A stretch of 64,000 nucleotides of DNA from Rhodospirillaceae bacterium (GTDB taxonomy: Bacteria > Pseudomonadota > Alphaproteobacteria > Dongiales > Dongiaceae), in assembly GCA_016712715.1 (NCBI GenBank), contig JADJQM010000001.1, positions 949,001-1,013,000 on the forward strand, in the 5' to 3' direction. This document shows, piece after piece, positions 57,301-64,000 of this stretch. The position numbers and the translations under genes were made by a program. The notes under the pieces are model-generated. The model was not told where the DNA came from. It saw only the letters and a list, made by a program, of their open reading frames with translations, and ran no database searches. Each line of letters starts with the position of its first letter. Position 1 is the first letter of the stretch.

Positions 57301-59697
57301 GGCGTTTTCGGCAATGACATTGGGCGCAGCGTTGCTGTCGACCGGCACGCTTGGCGCTTCGTTGACATCCGTGATCGTGACCTGCAACTCATTGGTATAA
57401 GAGAGGCCGCGGCTGTCGGTCACTTTGACGCTGAGGGTTATGGCCGGCTCGGTTTCGAAATCGAGTTCCTGCCCGTCCTTGAGCCGCAACTCGCCGTTCA
57501 CGATCTCAAAGCGCGTTTCGTCGCTCAGCAGTTCAAAACCGTAGGTCTCATCAGAATCGCCGTCGATGACGGCCAGCGTTCCGATCAGCGTGCCGCCGAC
57601 GGGCGCGACGCCCTCGGCGACGCTGCCATTGGTGAGCGAGATCGTCCCCGGTGCGTAGTTGTCGCCCGTCTTGAGATTGGCTACCAGCGCCGTCTGGTCG
57701 GCAAATTGCAGTCGCTCCATATCGTAGAGCGTATCCACACCCTCATTTTCGCTGCCCGGGCGAAGGTCGGTGACCGTCACATAGCTGCCGCCATCGCCGA
57801 TCGTCAGCTCGATCTTGTAGTCGATGGCATTGCCGGTGAAGACCGCGACATCGTTCCCGGCGCCGCCATGCAGCGTGTCATTGCCAGCGCCGCCGAATAG
57901 CGCATCGCCGCCATCCTCGGCATCCTTGCCGGCATTGGGATCGACGGCAATTCCCTCAACATCGGCCGACCCATCGGCCAGGTAGCCATAGAGGTTGTCG
58001 TCACCACCCCCGCCCGTCAATGCGTCGCTGCCAAGGTTTCCCTCAAGCTGGTTGGCGGCATCGTCCCCGATCAGGGTATCGTTGCCAGATCCGCCGATCA
58101 CATTCTCGATATCGACCAGATTGTCCTGGCCGATGATTTCGACAGCGGTCGTATCGCTGGCGAAACCAAGCTCGAGATCGACCGTGACGCCCAGCGTGGT
58201 GCTCGCATACCTGACCGTGTCGGTATCGTCGCCACCGTCGATGAGGTCGTCGCCACCGCCATGGCCCGCGATCAGCAGGTCGTTGCCGCCGAGGCCGTAT
58301 ATCTGATCGTCGCTGGGGCTACCCGTCAGCACGTCATTGCCGGCGTTGCCCAGAATGATGAGCGGTCCGGTGAACGGGCTGCCGTCAATGGCGTCGTTGC
58401 CGGGACCGCCGCTCAGGATGGTATAGGGCGAGTTGGGCGGGCTGAAGACGGAAACGCCGGGATCGAGATAGTCGAGCGTGATTCCGGATCCGTAATAGCC
58501 AGCCGTGCCAAACGTCAAACTGCCAAGGCCGACCTTGCCGAAGAGATTGAAGGAGAAGAACGACACCGGCTGCAGCGGGTCGGGCACAAAGCCCAGCAGT
58601 TCCGACAATTCGTCGACCGGCTCAAGCTCCGTTCCCTCTTCTCCCGGGGCTGCTTCCTCGCCGCCGGCAGCCGTCGACAGACTGTCGGGATCGAACTGGT
58701 CGAGCAAAGCCTGGTCGCTGGTATCCTCTTCTTCCGCGGCACCACCCTGATTGTCGACCGGTCCGGCACCCTGGATGGCCCGCAACTGCTGGAGCACCTC
58801 GTCGAAATACTTGATGACGTCCGCGCCGGGCATGATCACGGGTTGACTGGGCGCGATAAAGAAGCTCGTCAGCGTCGTGGCGGCGTTGGCTTCGTTGATC
58901 TCCTGGATGCCACCGGCATTCTGGATGATGACGCGGCCGACATGACCATCCTCATCCGCCAGCAGGATGATGAATGTATCGCTGCCTTCAAGTGCGATGC
59001 GCGCCGCGACTGTGGTGCCACGGATGCCGATCGTCCCGACCGGCGTATTGACTTCCATGTTGCCGTTCGGCGCGATGGTACCTGTATTGAAGCTGAAAGT
59101 GCCTTGCAGAACGGTCGTCACAAAACTGCCACCGCCACCGGCGGGATCGAACACCATCTCGTCCATCGTCATGCGCGCGCCGGCGGACAGGGAGAAGGTC
59201 GTGTCATCGACAAAGACAATGCCGACGGAGCCGTCGCTGCCGGTCACCACGACATCGTTGAGAAAGACGGCGTCGCCGCCTGTGAGCGGCGCGGATGTGC
59301 CGTCAGCATGCTGAACGCTGGCGGTACCCGATACGCTCTCGACCTTGCCGATCGCCTCCGTGCCGGCCTGTGCGACCTGGTCGGTCTGGGTGGTGCTGTT
59401 CTCGGCCACCTGCAGGTGATGGCTGTTGCCGGCGGCGGCGAGCCGTTCGACAAGGGCGCCACCAAGCTGCGCGCGCCCGTCAATCAACAGGTCGGGCTGC
59501 GTCCCGCTGGCAAAATAGTCCTTCACCAGGATCTCCTGGCCCTGAACCGGCGTAATCAGGAGGTCGTCGCCGACATGCTGAAACGCGGCCTTGAGGATGT
59601 CGCCACCACCGGGAATCTCTATCCGCGGTGCGTCGCTACCCTCGATCACCAGGCGTCGGCTATCGGCGCCGAATGTCAGTTCCGATATGGCTACCAT
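54316..59697 (-). CDS. Giant FecR/RTX/cadherin/VWA adhesin, type I secreted
   Basis: This 1793-residue secreted protein has no signal peptide; type I export is expected. By position: an N-terminal module (1-110) with AAAG at 87-90; a FecR-like domain (about 118-280); an acidic linker; RTX block A (about 430-625, GGxGND repeats); cadherin-like repeats (about 680-990); a VCBS-like region (about 990-1115); a VWA domain (about 1128-1330) with the metal motif DCSGSMD near 1136; RTX block B (about 1485-1665); and a C-terminal export region. RTX repeats bind Ca2+. A GGAGG site precedes the ATG. Confidence 0.92.
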   Translation of the reverse strand: MVAISELTFGADSRRLVIEGSDAPRIEIPGGGDILKAAFQHVGDDLLITPVQGQEILVKDYFASGTQPDLLIDGRAQLGGALVERLAAAGNSHHLQVAENSTTQTDQVAQAGTEAIGKVESVSGTASVQHADGTSAPLTGGDAVFLNDVVVTGSDGSVGIVFVDDTTFSLSAGARMTMDEMVFDPAGGGGSFVTTVLQGTFSFNTGTIAPNGNMEVNTPVGTIGIRGTTVAARIALEGSDTFIILLADEDGHVGRVIIQNAGGIQEINEANAATTLTSFFIAPSQPVIMPGADVIKYFDEVLQQLRAIQGAGPVDNQGGAAEEEDTSDQALLDQFDPDSLSTAAGGEEAAPGEEGTELEPVDELSELLGFVPDPLQPVSFFSFNLFGKVGLGSLTFGTAGYYGSGITLDYLDPGVSVFSPPNSPYTILSGGPGNDAIDGSPFTGPLIILGNAGNDVLTGSPSDDQIYGLGGNDLLIAGHGGGDDLIDGGDDTDTVRYASTTLGVTVDLELGFASDTTAVEIIGQDNLVDIENVIGGSGNDTLIGDDAANQLEGNLGSDALTGGGGDDNLYGYLADGSADVEGIAVDPNAGKDAEDGGDALFGGAGNDTLHGGAGNDVAVFTGNAIDYKIELTIGDGGSYVTVTDLRPGSENEGVDTLYDMERLQFADQTALVANLKTGDNYAPGTISLTNGSVAEGVAPVGGTLIGTLAVIDGDSDETYGFELLSDETRFEIVNGELRLKDGQELDFETEPAITLSVKVTDSRGLSYTNELQVTITDVNEAPSVPVDSNAAPNVIAENAAAGSLVDITAFSTDEDFGEIVSYGLSDDAGGRFVIDAVTGVVAVAQGAQFDFEGDGAYTIEVTATSAGNLTASQTFVIQLSDVQEVIGALGDADANANLVAENAAVGTVVGLTAHATDPDAGDAVSYTLTDNAGGRFAIDAATGVVTVAGALDFETQASHEITVLATSSDGSSSSQSFTIAVGDVQDVPVAIDETAALVIDSLNTVTNGVNLLANDQIGVDTPGLIDGVGLSSGALIAVDADGTDIHLKADGTVGSIDDRIGTLHVNQDGSWSFTQTVGTDLADMQFTYRLTDANGDSDTASFAVDLHDPTPINYNDVTSTQAIDQQNNIMIILDCSGSMDNTVGGISRFQLAKDALANMLAQYDQAGDVNVIVVGFSSSTTAMTSWSDVATALDFINDLEASGGTNYASGITTATNILNNTGLQDQLLNGPTTVYFLSDGQPTSGTSLASNNTVRNAWDSALTDSVDRVIAVALGSDILVTDQDLVDIANPNGGGSPANAVIQVANFNDLSAALATTTASASGNVLNGTLTAGDGDGGVAGVTPDKGSDPVTRLASFNYIDPVQGNGTNSLAISWNGVAAVVTGAAAGQVISNVGGVVTFATNFGVMTFFFVDSGPRLAGDFTFAAVASTNVETETFQYTTIDGNGDLDPDGGANLVITVAPDLSLKIVPVATNFQPGSLSAPQTGNGSDNSLPGDSGNNRLDGAGGNDTLNGNDGNDWLIGGSGNDALNGGDGNDYLDGGIGDDVMAGGAGNDAYVVNSAADTVSEDAGGGTDTVFASVTYAITDIDVEDLVLTGTGNINGTGNGTGNHLYGNAGNNLLSAGDGNDYLAGGAGNDTLDGGTGNDFLSGGAGVDTLTGGVGNDIFQNQTVSDNYSVGTNQAVSGINPALYDKITDFDAATDKIVFSALYDGTGGWDSGHLFVEGVDFSTLTTGYDGTNGTGTAYAAGQASLILDSNNNLIYDSNGADAGYTIVAQIQPAGGSPEVTANNVLAA

Positions 59698-59720
59698 GTA
59701 GACCTCCGCGCCTGACCCCG

Positions 59721-59739
59721 GGCCATTCGGTGAATGGCC
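59721..59739 (-). other. Intercistronic hairpin between tolC-like gene and adhesin
   Basis: GGCCATTC-GGT-GAATGGCC is a perfect 8-bp stem with a 3-base loop, in the 53-base gap between the two genes. No U-tract follows on the minus strand, so it is more likely an mRNA stabilising or processing element than a terminator. Confidence 0.5.
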
Positions 59740-59750
59740 GTGGGCGGGCG

Positions 59751-61092
59751 TTACTGGGCAGTCGTTAACGTCGGTTCATCAAGACCCATGTCCTGCGGCC
59801 GCAAATGTCCAACCGCGCGCAGCACCCGATAGACAGAGAGCCGCGCGTTGTAGCTGGCATCCACGAAATTGATCTGCGCCGTCTTCAATTCGCTGAGGGA
59901 ATCCAGCACATTGATCGAGGATTCCTGTCCCGCTTCGCGCAGGCGCTGGCGCGCGTCATAGACTTCTTCGGCGATATTGACCGCGTTCTGCAGGAGTTCG
60001 ACCCGCGATTTGGACGTTTCGAGATTTTCCCAGGCGAGGCGCACCTCTTCGGTGACCCGCCGGCCCGCGTCATTGAACTCGCTCATGCGCTGGCCATAGA
60101 CCGCTGAAGCCCGCTTCACGCGGGATTGCGTGGCAAAACCGGAAAAGAACTCCCAGGTGACGCGCAGGACAATCGAATAGTTTTCGCGATATCCCTCGAC
60201 GCCATCGACATCATTGTCGTAGCCGGCCGACCCGACCAGATCGAGGCGGGGGAAGAAATCGCTGCGCGCAGCGATCCGCTCCTGGCTGGCGATATCGATA
60301 CCCTTGGCACTGGCGGCCAGGGCCGGGTTGTCGTCCATGGCGAGATTGATGGCGGTGTCGACATCGGCCGGCAACAAGGCGATCGGCGGGACGGGGTCGA
60401 CCAGATCGGCTACATCCGGCGCTGTGCTGAAGACCTGCTGATAGCGCGCAACCGCGGCTTTCAGGCGCCCTTCCAGGGCGACGCGGCGTTCCTTTGCCAG
60501 CTGCAGCCGCGATTTCGCCTGCAGGACATCGACGGTAATGCCCGAGCCACGCTGCACGCGCTCATCTTCCAACTGCAACTGTACCTGGAGATTTTCTTCG
60601 TCCGACCGCGCGATCTCGATCAACCGGGTCTGGCGCAGAACCTCGTGATAGGCGGTGATGGCTTCGAACAGCACATCCTGCACCGTGCTGCCGAGGCCGA
60701 GCCCGGCGACATCCTCGTTGAGATGCGCCACATCGACACCAGCTTCGCGACGCCAGCCATCCCAGATATTCTGCGTGACGGTGAGTGCCACGCCCTCGCG
60801 GTCGGTGGAAAGATAGTCGTCGCCGTCGTCGCGCAGGGACGGCGAGTCCGTGTATTCGTAGCCGGCATCGCCGGTAATGGCCGCCTTCGGGTAGTTAGGC
60901 CGACAACGCCTCGTCGATGCCTTCTGTGTTGGCCCGGAGGTTGTGCTGAGCGGCAGCGACACGGTCACTGCTCTGAAGCAGACCCGACAGGGCCTGCTCC
61001 AGGGTTTCGGCCCGTGCGTCGCACAGACCGCCACTCGCGTAAGTCGTGGCCAAGATCAAAGTCAGGACACCGACGGATTTCAATCCGCGCAT
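59751..61092 (-). CDS. TolC-family outer-membrane channel of the type I system, frameshifted
   Basis: TolC proteins form the outer-membrane exit duct. The start at 61092 gives a signal peptide (RGLKSVGVLTLILATTYASG) and RAETLEQALSGLLQSSDRV, then typical repeats (LTVTQNIWDGWRREAGVD; LRVTWEFFSGFATQSRVKRA; VLQAKSRLQLAKERRVAL). One extra base near 60895 breaks the frame; removing it gives LSAYYPKAAITGDAGYEY. The joined length is about 447 residues, normal. It heads the cluster that continues with the adhesin. Confidence 0.87.
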
Positions 61093-61682
61093 TGCATACC
61101 CCCAAACGTTCCGCAGATAATTCTGGCGGATCGACCCCATGCTCCGAGCGCCCGCCACCCCGCAGATCGTCCGGAGGAAACCAGTTCCTAAATTTCAGTA
61201 ATCAAGAGGGCAATTGAACAGCATTTGTTTAAATATCGTAGCAACTCGTCACAGCCTGTCACCTTCAAAAGATCGCCCGATCAGCCGAAGCGATAAAAAG
61301 AACACAGCATGATGTGGTTGGATGAATTTAGTTCGGCGGTGTGGATTTTTTGCTGCAGTTGCGGCACCACGATGCCGCCTACATCCTTTAGTTTTGCGCG
61401 CCTGACGGTGTGAATAGGATTCTGCGCCTCGCCCCTGTCATCGAATTTTGGCTGAGAGCGAACGGGTCACTTTGCCCGGCGCACCCACCGCAGCGACAGG
61501 AACGGGGTGGTGTCGATTGACGGGGTCGAGAAGGCCCCAGTTATAGATCCGGTTCTCGGCAGGTGGATGATCACGGGACAGCGTCTCCCGGCACCACGAC
61601 GCCGGTTTCAGCCATCAGGCCCGCAGCCTCCTCGCCGCTTGCCCAGAGGCGATCAGGGAAGGGGCGATCAGGGCAGGGGCGT
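61093..61682. other. Promoter region of the secretion cluster
   Basis: No convincing gene lies between the TolC-like start and the methyltransferase stop. The part at about 61190-61400 is clearly AT-richer than its surroundings (runs of A and T, TAAATATCG, ATTTTTTGC) and should hold the promoter for the adhesin-secretion cluster. I could not settle a -35/-10 pair. The right end is GC-rich and runs into a short tandem repeat. Confidence 0.5.
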
Positions 61683-61692
61683 TCAGGGCAGC
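61648..61692. repeat. Three copies of a 15-bp tandem repeat
   Basis: GGCGATCAGGGAAGG, GGCGATCAGGGCAGG and GGCGTTCAGGGCAGC follow each other with 1-2 changes. The array covers the stop codon of the RNA methyltransferase gene (61683), so copy-number change could alter its C-terminus or the downstream gap. Confidence 0.8.
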
Positions 61693-62813
61693 GGCCCGGT
61701 CAGGAACAAGGTCACGCGCTGTCCCCCATGGGACACCGGGCCCAGGGGCGTTCCGAATGGCAGGCCGCATGCCTTGGCAAGCGACGCCTCACTCGTCACC
61801 ACCGCGACGCGCCAGCCCATGAAGCGCGCACGCAACGCCTGGCCAAGCGCGCCGTATAATTGATACAGCCGCTTCTTGTCGCCAAGGCGGGTGCCATAGG
61901 GCGGGTTGACGATGACCAGGCCGGCCGGCCCGCTTGGCATGGTGAGGCCGCCGATGGCGCATTGCCGGAACGAGGTGATCTCGGCGACGCCGTCACGTTC
62001 CGCATTGGCGCGGCTCATGGTGATGGCACCGGCATCGCGGTCGCAGCCGTAGAAGCGAAACGGCGGTTGCACGCGGGTGCCGCGGTTGCGCATTTCCTGC
62101 CAGGCCGCCGCGTCGAAGCTGGCGAGGTGCTCGAACGCGAACTTGCGCGACCTGCCGGGTTCGAGGCCGGCCGCGATCTCCGCCGCCTCGATGACGAAGG
62201 TGCCCGATCCGCACATCGGGTCGAGCACCGGTTCGCTGCCGTCATAGCCGCATTGGCGCAGGAAGAGCGCCGCCAGCGTCTCGCGCATCGGCGCCTTGTT
62301 GACGGCCTCCTTGTGCCCGCGCTTGTGCAGGGATTCGCCGGAGGTATCGATGCTGATGGTACAGAGGTCATCCTCGATCCGCACCTTGACGCAGACCTCG
62401 GCCTCCGGGGATACCGGCGCGCCGAGCGTTTCGACGATGGCCGTTTCGACCCGCTGCGTCGCCGCCCCTGAGTGGTAGATCTTGGAATGCTTGCAGGACG
62501 CCTCGACGCGGAAGGGCACATCCTTGCGCAGGAATTGCCCCCAGGCCACTTTGCGCGCCCGCTTGTCGAGTTGCGCCAGATGGAAGACCGGAAACGCGGC
62601 GATGCGTGCGAACACGCTGCTGGCACCGCGCAATGTGAGGTTGGCGCGCCAGACCTCTGGCCAGCCGCCCATGACCGTGACGCCGCCGGTCACCGTCTTT
62701 GGCGCGCTGAACCCCTTCTCCACCGCCTCCGCGCAAAGCACGGCTTCGAAGCCGGGAGAGGCCACCAGGAAGATCTCGAAATCGCCGTTTATGCTGTCGC
62801 CGTCTGCGCTCAT
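61683..62813 (-). CDS. THUMP-domain RNA methyltransferase (RlmL-N-terminal-like)
   Basis: This 376-residue enzyme probably methylates 23S rRNA guanine N2, as RlmL does. An N-terminal THUMP region (about 10-160) is followed by the Rossmann methyltransferase with DPMCGSGTFVIEAA and the catalytic VNPPYGTRLGD. It lacks the second methyltransferase half found in E. coli RlmL, like the shorter YpsC group. The start at 62813 (MSADGDS) is preferred over one 24 bases upstream. Confidence 0.85.
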   Translation of the reverse strand: MSADGDSINGDFEIFLVASPGFEAVLCAEAVEKGFSAPKTVTGGVTVMGGWPEVWRANLTLRGASSVFARIAAFPVFHLAQLDKRARKVAWGQFLRKDVPFRVEASCKHSKIYHSGAATQRVETAIVETLGAPVSPEAEVCVKVRIEDDLCTISIDTSGESLHKRGHKEAVNKAPMRETLAALFLRQCGYDGSEPVLDPMCGSGTFVIEAAEIAAGLEPGRSRKFAFEHLASFDAAAWQEMRNRGTRVQPPFRFYGCDRDAGAITMSRANAERDGVAEITSFRQCAIGGLTMPSGPAGLVIVNPPYGTRLGDKKRLYQLYGALGQALRARFMGWRVAVVTSEASLAKACGLPFGTPLGPVSHGGQRVTLFLTGPLP

Positions 62814-62871
62814 GACGTGTGTATATCGCCCGAACACACGGACATCGACATCTTTCGGTGCCGTGGGGAAA

Positions 62872-62946
62872 TGGTAGCACCGGACGGATTTGAACCGCCG
62901 ACCAAGGGATTATGATTCCCCTGCTCTACCGCTGAGCTACGGTGCC
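62872..62946 (-). tRNA. tRNA with CAT anticodon (Met elongator or Ile2)
   Basis: The minus strand begins GGCACCGTAGCTCAGC, has the anticodon arm GGGGA-ATCATAA-TCCCT with CAT, the T arm GGCGGTTCAAATCCGTC, and ends with an encoded CCA. The acceptor stem pairs over seven bases with G-U at the first pair. CAT reads Met, or Ile if the C is modified to lysidine. The sequence alone does not decide. Confidence 0.93.
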
Positions 62947-63069
62947 ACATCGCTGGACGCGAAGCCGGAGCCGGGCGCTGGCGTCCCGGTCGGTCGGCAA
63001 GCGTATATAGGGGGGCTACCCCAACTGTCAAGGACAACGCAACCGGCTGAAATCGCTGATAGATTCGGC

Positions 63070-63372
63070 TCAGTCGCCGAACATGGAGGTGAGCTTCAGG
63101 GCGACACCCATGCTGCCCTCGACCTTGAGCTTGCCGGTCATGTAGCCGAGCGTCGGATCGAGCTTGCCGGCCAGCAGTTTCTGCAGGTTTTCAGGCGTGA
63201 TGGTGATGGTCGTGTTGGCATCGCCGAGGTCGTCGGAACCGATGACCGGCGGATGTTCGGTACCGTCCCAGAAGATGACATCGTCATCGACCAGGAACTT
63301 CACCTTGTAGCCGAGCTTGACGTTCTGGGCCGCGCGCTTGCGCATTTCGTCGATCAACGCCTCGAGTTCCAT
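63070..63372 (-). CDS. SCP2 sterol-binding-domain protein
   Basis: This 100-residue single-domain protein is of the SCP2 lipid-carrier type. It has VKFLVDDDVIFWDGT, then TTITITPENLQKLLAGKLDPTL and MTGKLKVEGSMGVALKL, the conserved C-terminal part. It probably binds a lipid or acyl-CoA in the cytoplasm. It lies between a tRNA and mnmA on the same strand as mnmA. Confidence 0.85.
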   Translation of the reverse strand: MELEALIDEMRKRAAQNVKLGYKVKFLVDDDVIFWDGTEHPPVIGSDDLGDANTTITITPENLQKLLAGKLDPTLGYMTGKLKVEGSMGVALKLTSMFGD

Positions 63373-63405
63373 CGGATATCCCCCTTATCCTGATTGCACG
63401 CCAAC

Positions 63406-64000
63406 CTATTCCGCGGCACTGACGGCCCGTTCATCGGATGTCCCAATCGGCGCCCCGCGCAGCGCGCGCGAGGCGGTCGCGGCGATCCAGCCACCGCCCA
63501 GCAACCGTTCCCCCTGATAGACCACCGCCGCCTGGCCGGGTGCGATGCCGAACTGCGCCGCGTCGAGCTGGATGGAGGCAGCCCCATTCTCGCCCAAGGT
63601 CAGCCGCGCCGGTGCCGCCTGGGTCATCGAGCGCAGTTTCACGTCGACGGCGATGTCCTGCATCGTCTCGCCCGGGCGGCCAAGCCAGTTCATCTCGCGC
63701 AAGGTCACCTGATCGCGCGCCAGGGCCTCCTTGGGCCCGACATAGACGCGCTTTGCTGGCGCATCGAGGCGCACGACATAAAGCGGTTCGTTGTTGGTGC
63801 CCTTCTCATTGACGCCGATGCCGCGCCGCTGGCCGATCGTGTAATGCACGATGCCCTTATGCATGCCCAGCACATGACCGTCGACATGCACGATCTCGCC
63901 GGGCTCGGCGGCACCGGGACGCAGGCGTTCGACGACACTCACATAATTGCCGTTGGGCACGAAGCAGATGTCCTGGCTGTCCGGCTTGTTCGCAACCTCA
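63406..64000 (-). CDS. mnmA: MnmA, tRNA 2-thiouridylase (C-terminal part, runs off right edge)
   Basis: MnmA adds sulfur to the wobble uridine of tRNA Lys, Glu and Gln. Only the C-terminal 198 residues are inside the window. The frame is open to the edge and begins with EVANKPDSQDICFVPNG, which contains the second catalytic cysteine. HYTIGQRRGIGV and the following beta domain complete the match. The catalytic N-terminal half lies outside. Confidence 0.93.
   Translation of the reverse strand, partial: EVANKPDSQDICFVPNGNYVSVVERLRPGAAEPGEIVHVDGHVLGMHKGIVHYTIGQRRGIGVNEKGTNNEPLYVVRLDAPAKRVYVGPKEALARDQVTLREMNWLGRPGETMQDIAVDVKLRSMTQAAPARLTLGENGAASIQLDAAQFGIAPGQAAVVYQGERLLGGGWIAATASRALRGAPIGTSDERAVSAAE

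Noticed and set aside
54700..58400. Short repeated DNA that looks like a CRISPR or satellite array
   Set aside because: The repeats translate into GGxGND RTX units with synonymous variation and no constant spacers, so they are coding repeats.
61507..61863. Plus-strand open frame of 118 residues near the methyltransferase stop
   Set aside because: It overlaps the methyltransferase gene in antisense, is rich in Arg/Gly/Pro from the 15-bp tandem repeat, and has no ribosome site of note.
1..64000. Insertion sequences, integrases, phage genes or CRISPR-Cas
   Set aside because: No transposase, integrase, phage or Cas protein was recognised in any frame, so no mobile island is proposed for the accessory clusters.

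Overview
The window looks like chromosomal DNA of a GC-rich alphaproteobacterium, probably Rhodospirillales-like. The genus cannot be set from sequence alone. The basis is conserved gene order: yebC-ruvCAB-ybgC-tolQRA(B), zapA-6S RNA-fau, and a small coiled-coil gene beside zapA with tkt-gap on the other side. The overall protein style fits as well.

Layout. Positions 1-6000 (minus strand) hold yebC, ruvCAB, ybgC and tolQRA, with the first codons of tolB at the left edge. Positions 6288-12353 hold a small unknown gene, ymdB, fau, 6S RNA, zapA, a coiled-coil gene, then tkt and gap on plus. Positions 12518-17546 hold a MAPEG protein, a secreted polysaccharide-lyase-like protein, a Fur-box-linked TonB-dependent haem-type receptor and a serine hydrolase. 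Positions 17552-21859 hold a polyamine-type ABC importer whose binding protein is transcribed divergently. Positions 21923-32010 are a 12-gene minus-strand operon: sugar/polyol ABC importer, dhaL, dhaM, free-standing HPr and enzyme I, an HTH protein, and dhaK. Opposite it (32455-37291) are a LacI regulator, a xylulokinase-type kinase, a sugar isomerase/epimerase and a Gfo/Idh/MocA dehydrogenase. Together these suggest uptake and phosphorylation of a ketose or polyol of unknown identity.

Positions 37288-44486 hold an SDR, a CHASE2 class III cyclase and a FecR-like exported protein on minus, facing an outer-membrane barrel and a beta-propeller/caspase protein on plus. An ornithine-cyclodeaminase-family gene, a membrane protein and L-serine dehydratase follow. 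Positions 48612-61092 are the most striking part: one minus-strand cluster encoding a TolC-like channel, a 1793-residue FecR/RTX/cadherin/VWA adhesin, a type I secretion ATPase, its membrane fusion protein, and a second CHASE2 cyclase whose catalytic domain is interrupted by Sel1-like repeats. The right edge holds an RNA methyltransferase, a CAT-anticodon tRNA, an SCP2-domain protein and the 3' part of mnmA.

Six genes (ymdB, fau, tkt, dhaK, the second cyclase, tolC-like) each carry exactly one single-base frameshift that splits an otherwise intact protein. Because tkt and other housekeeping genes are hit, indel errors in the source assembly are the simplest explanation. Those genes are annotated here as full spans with the break stated.
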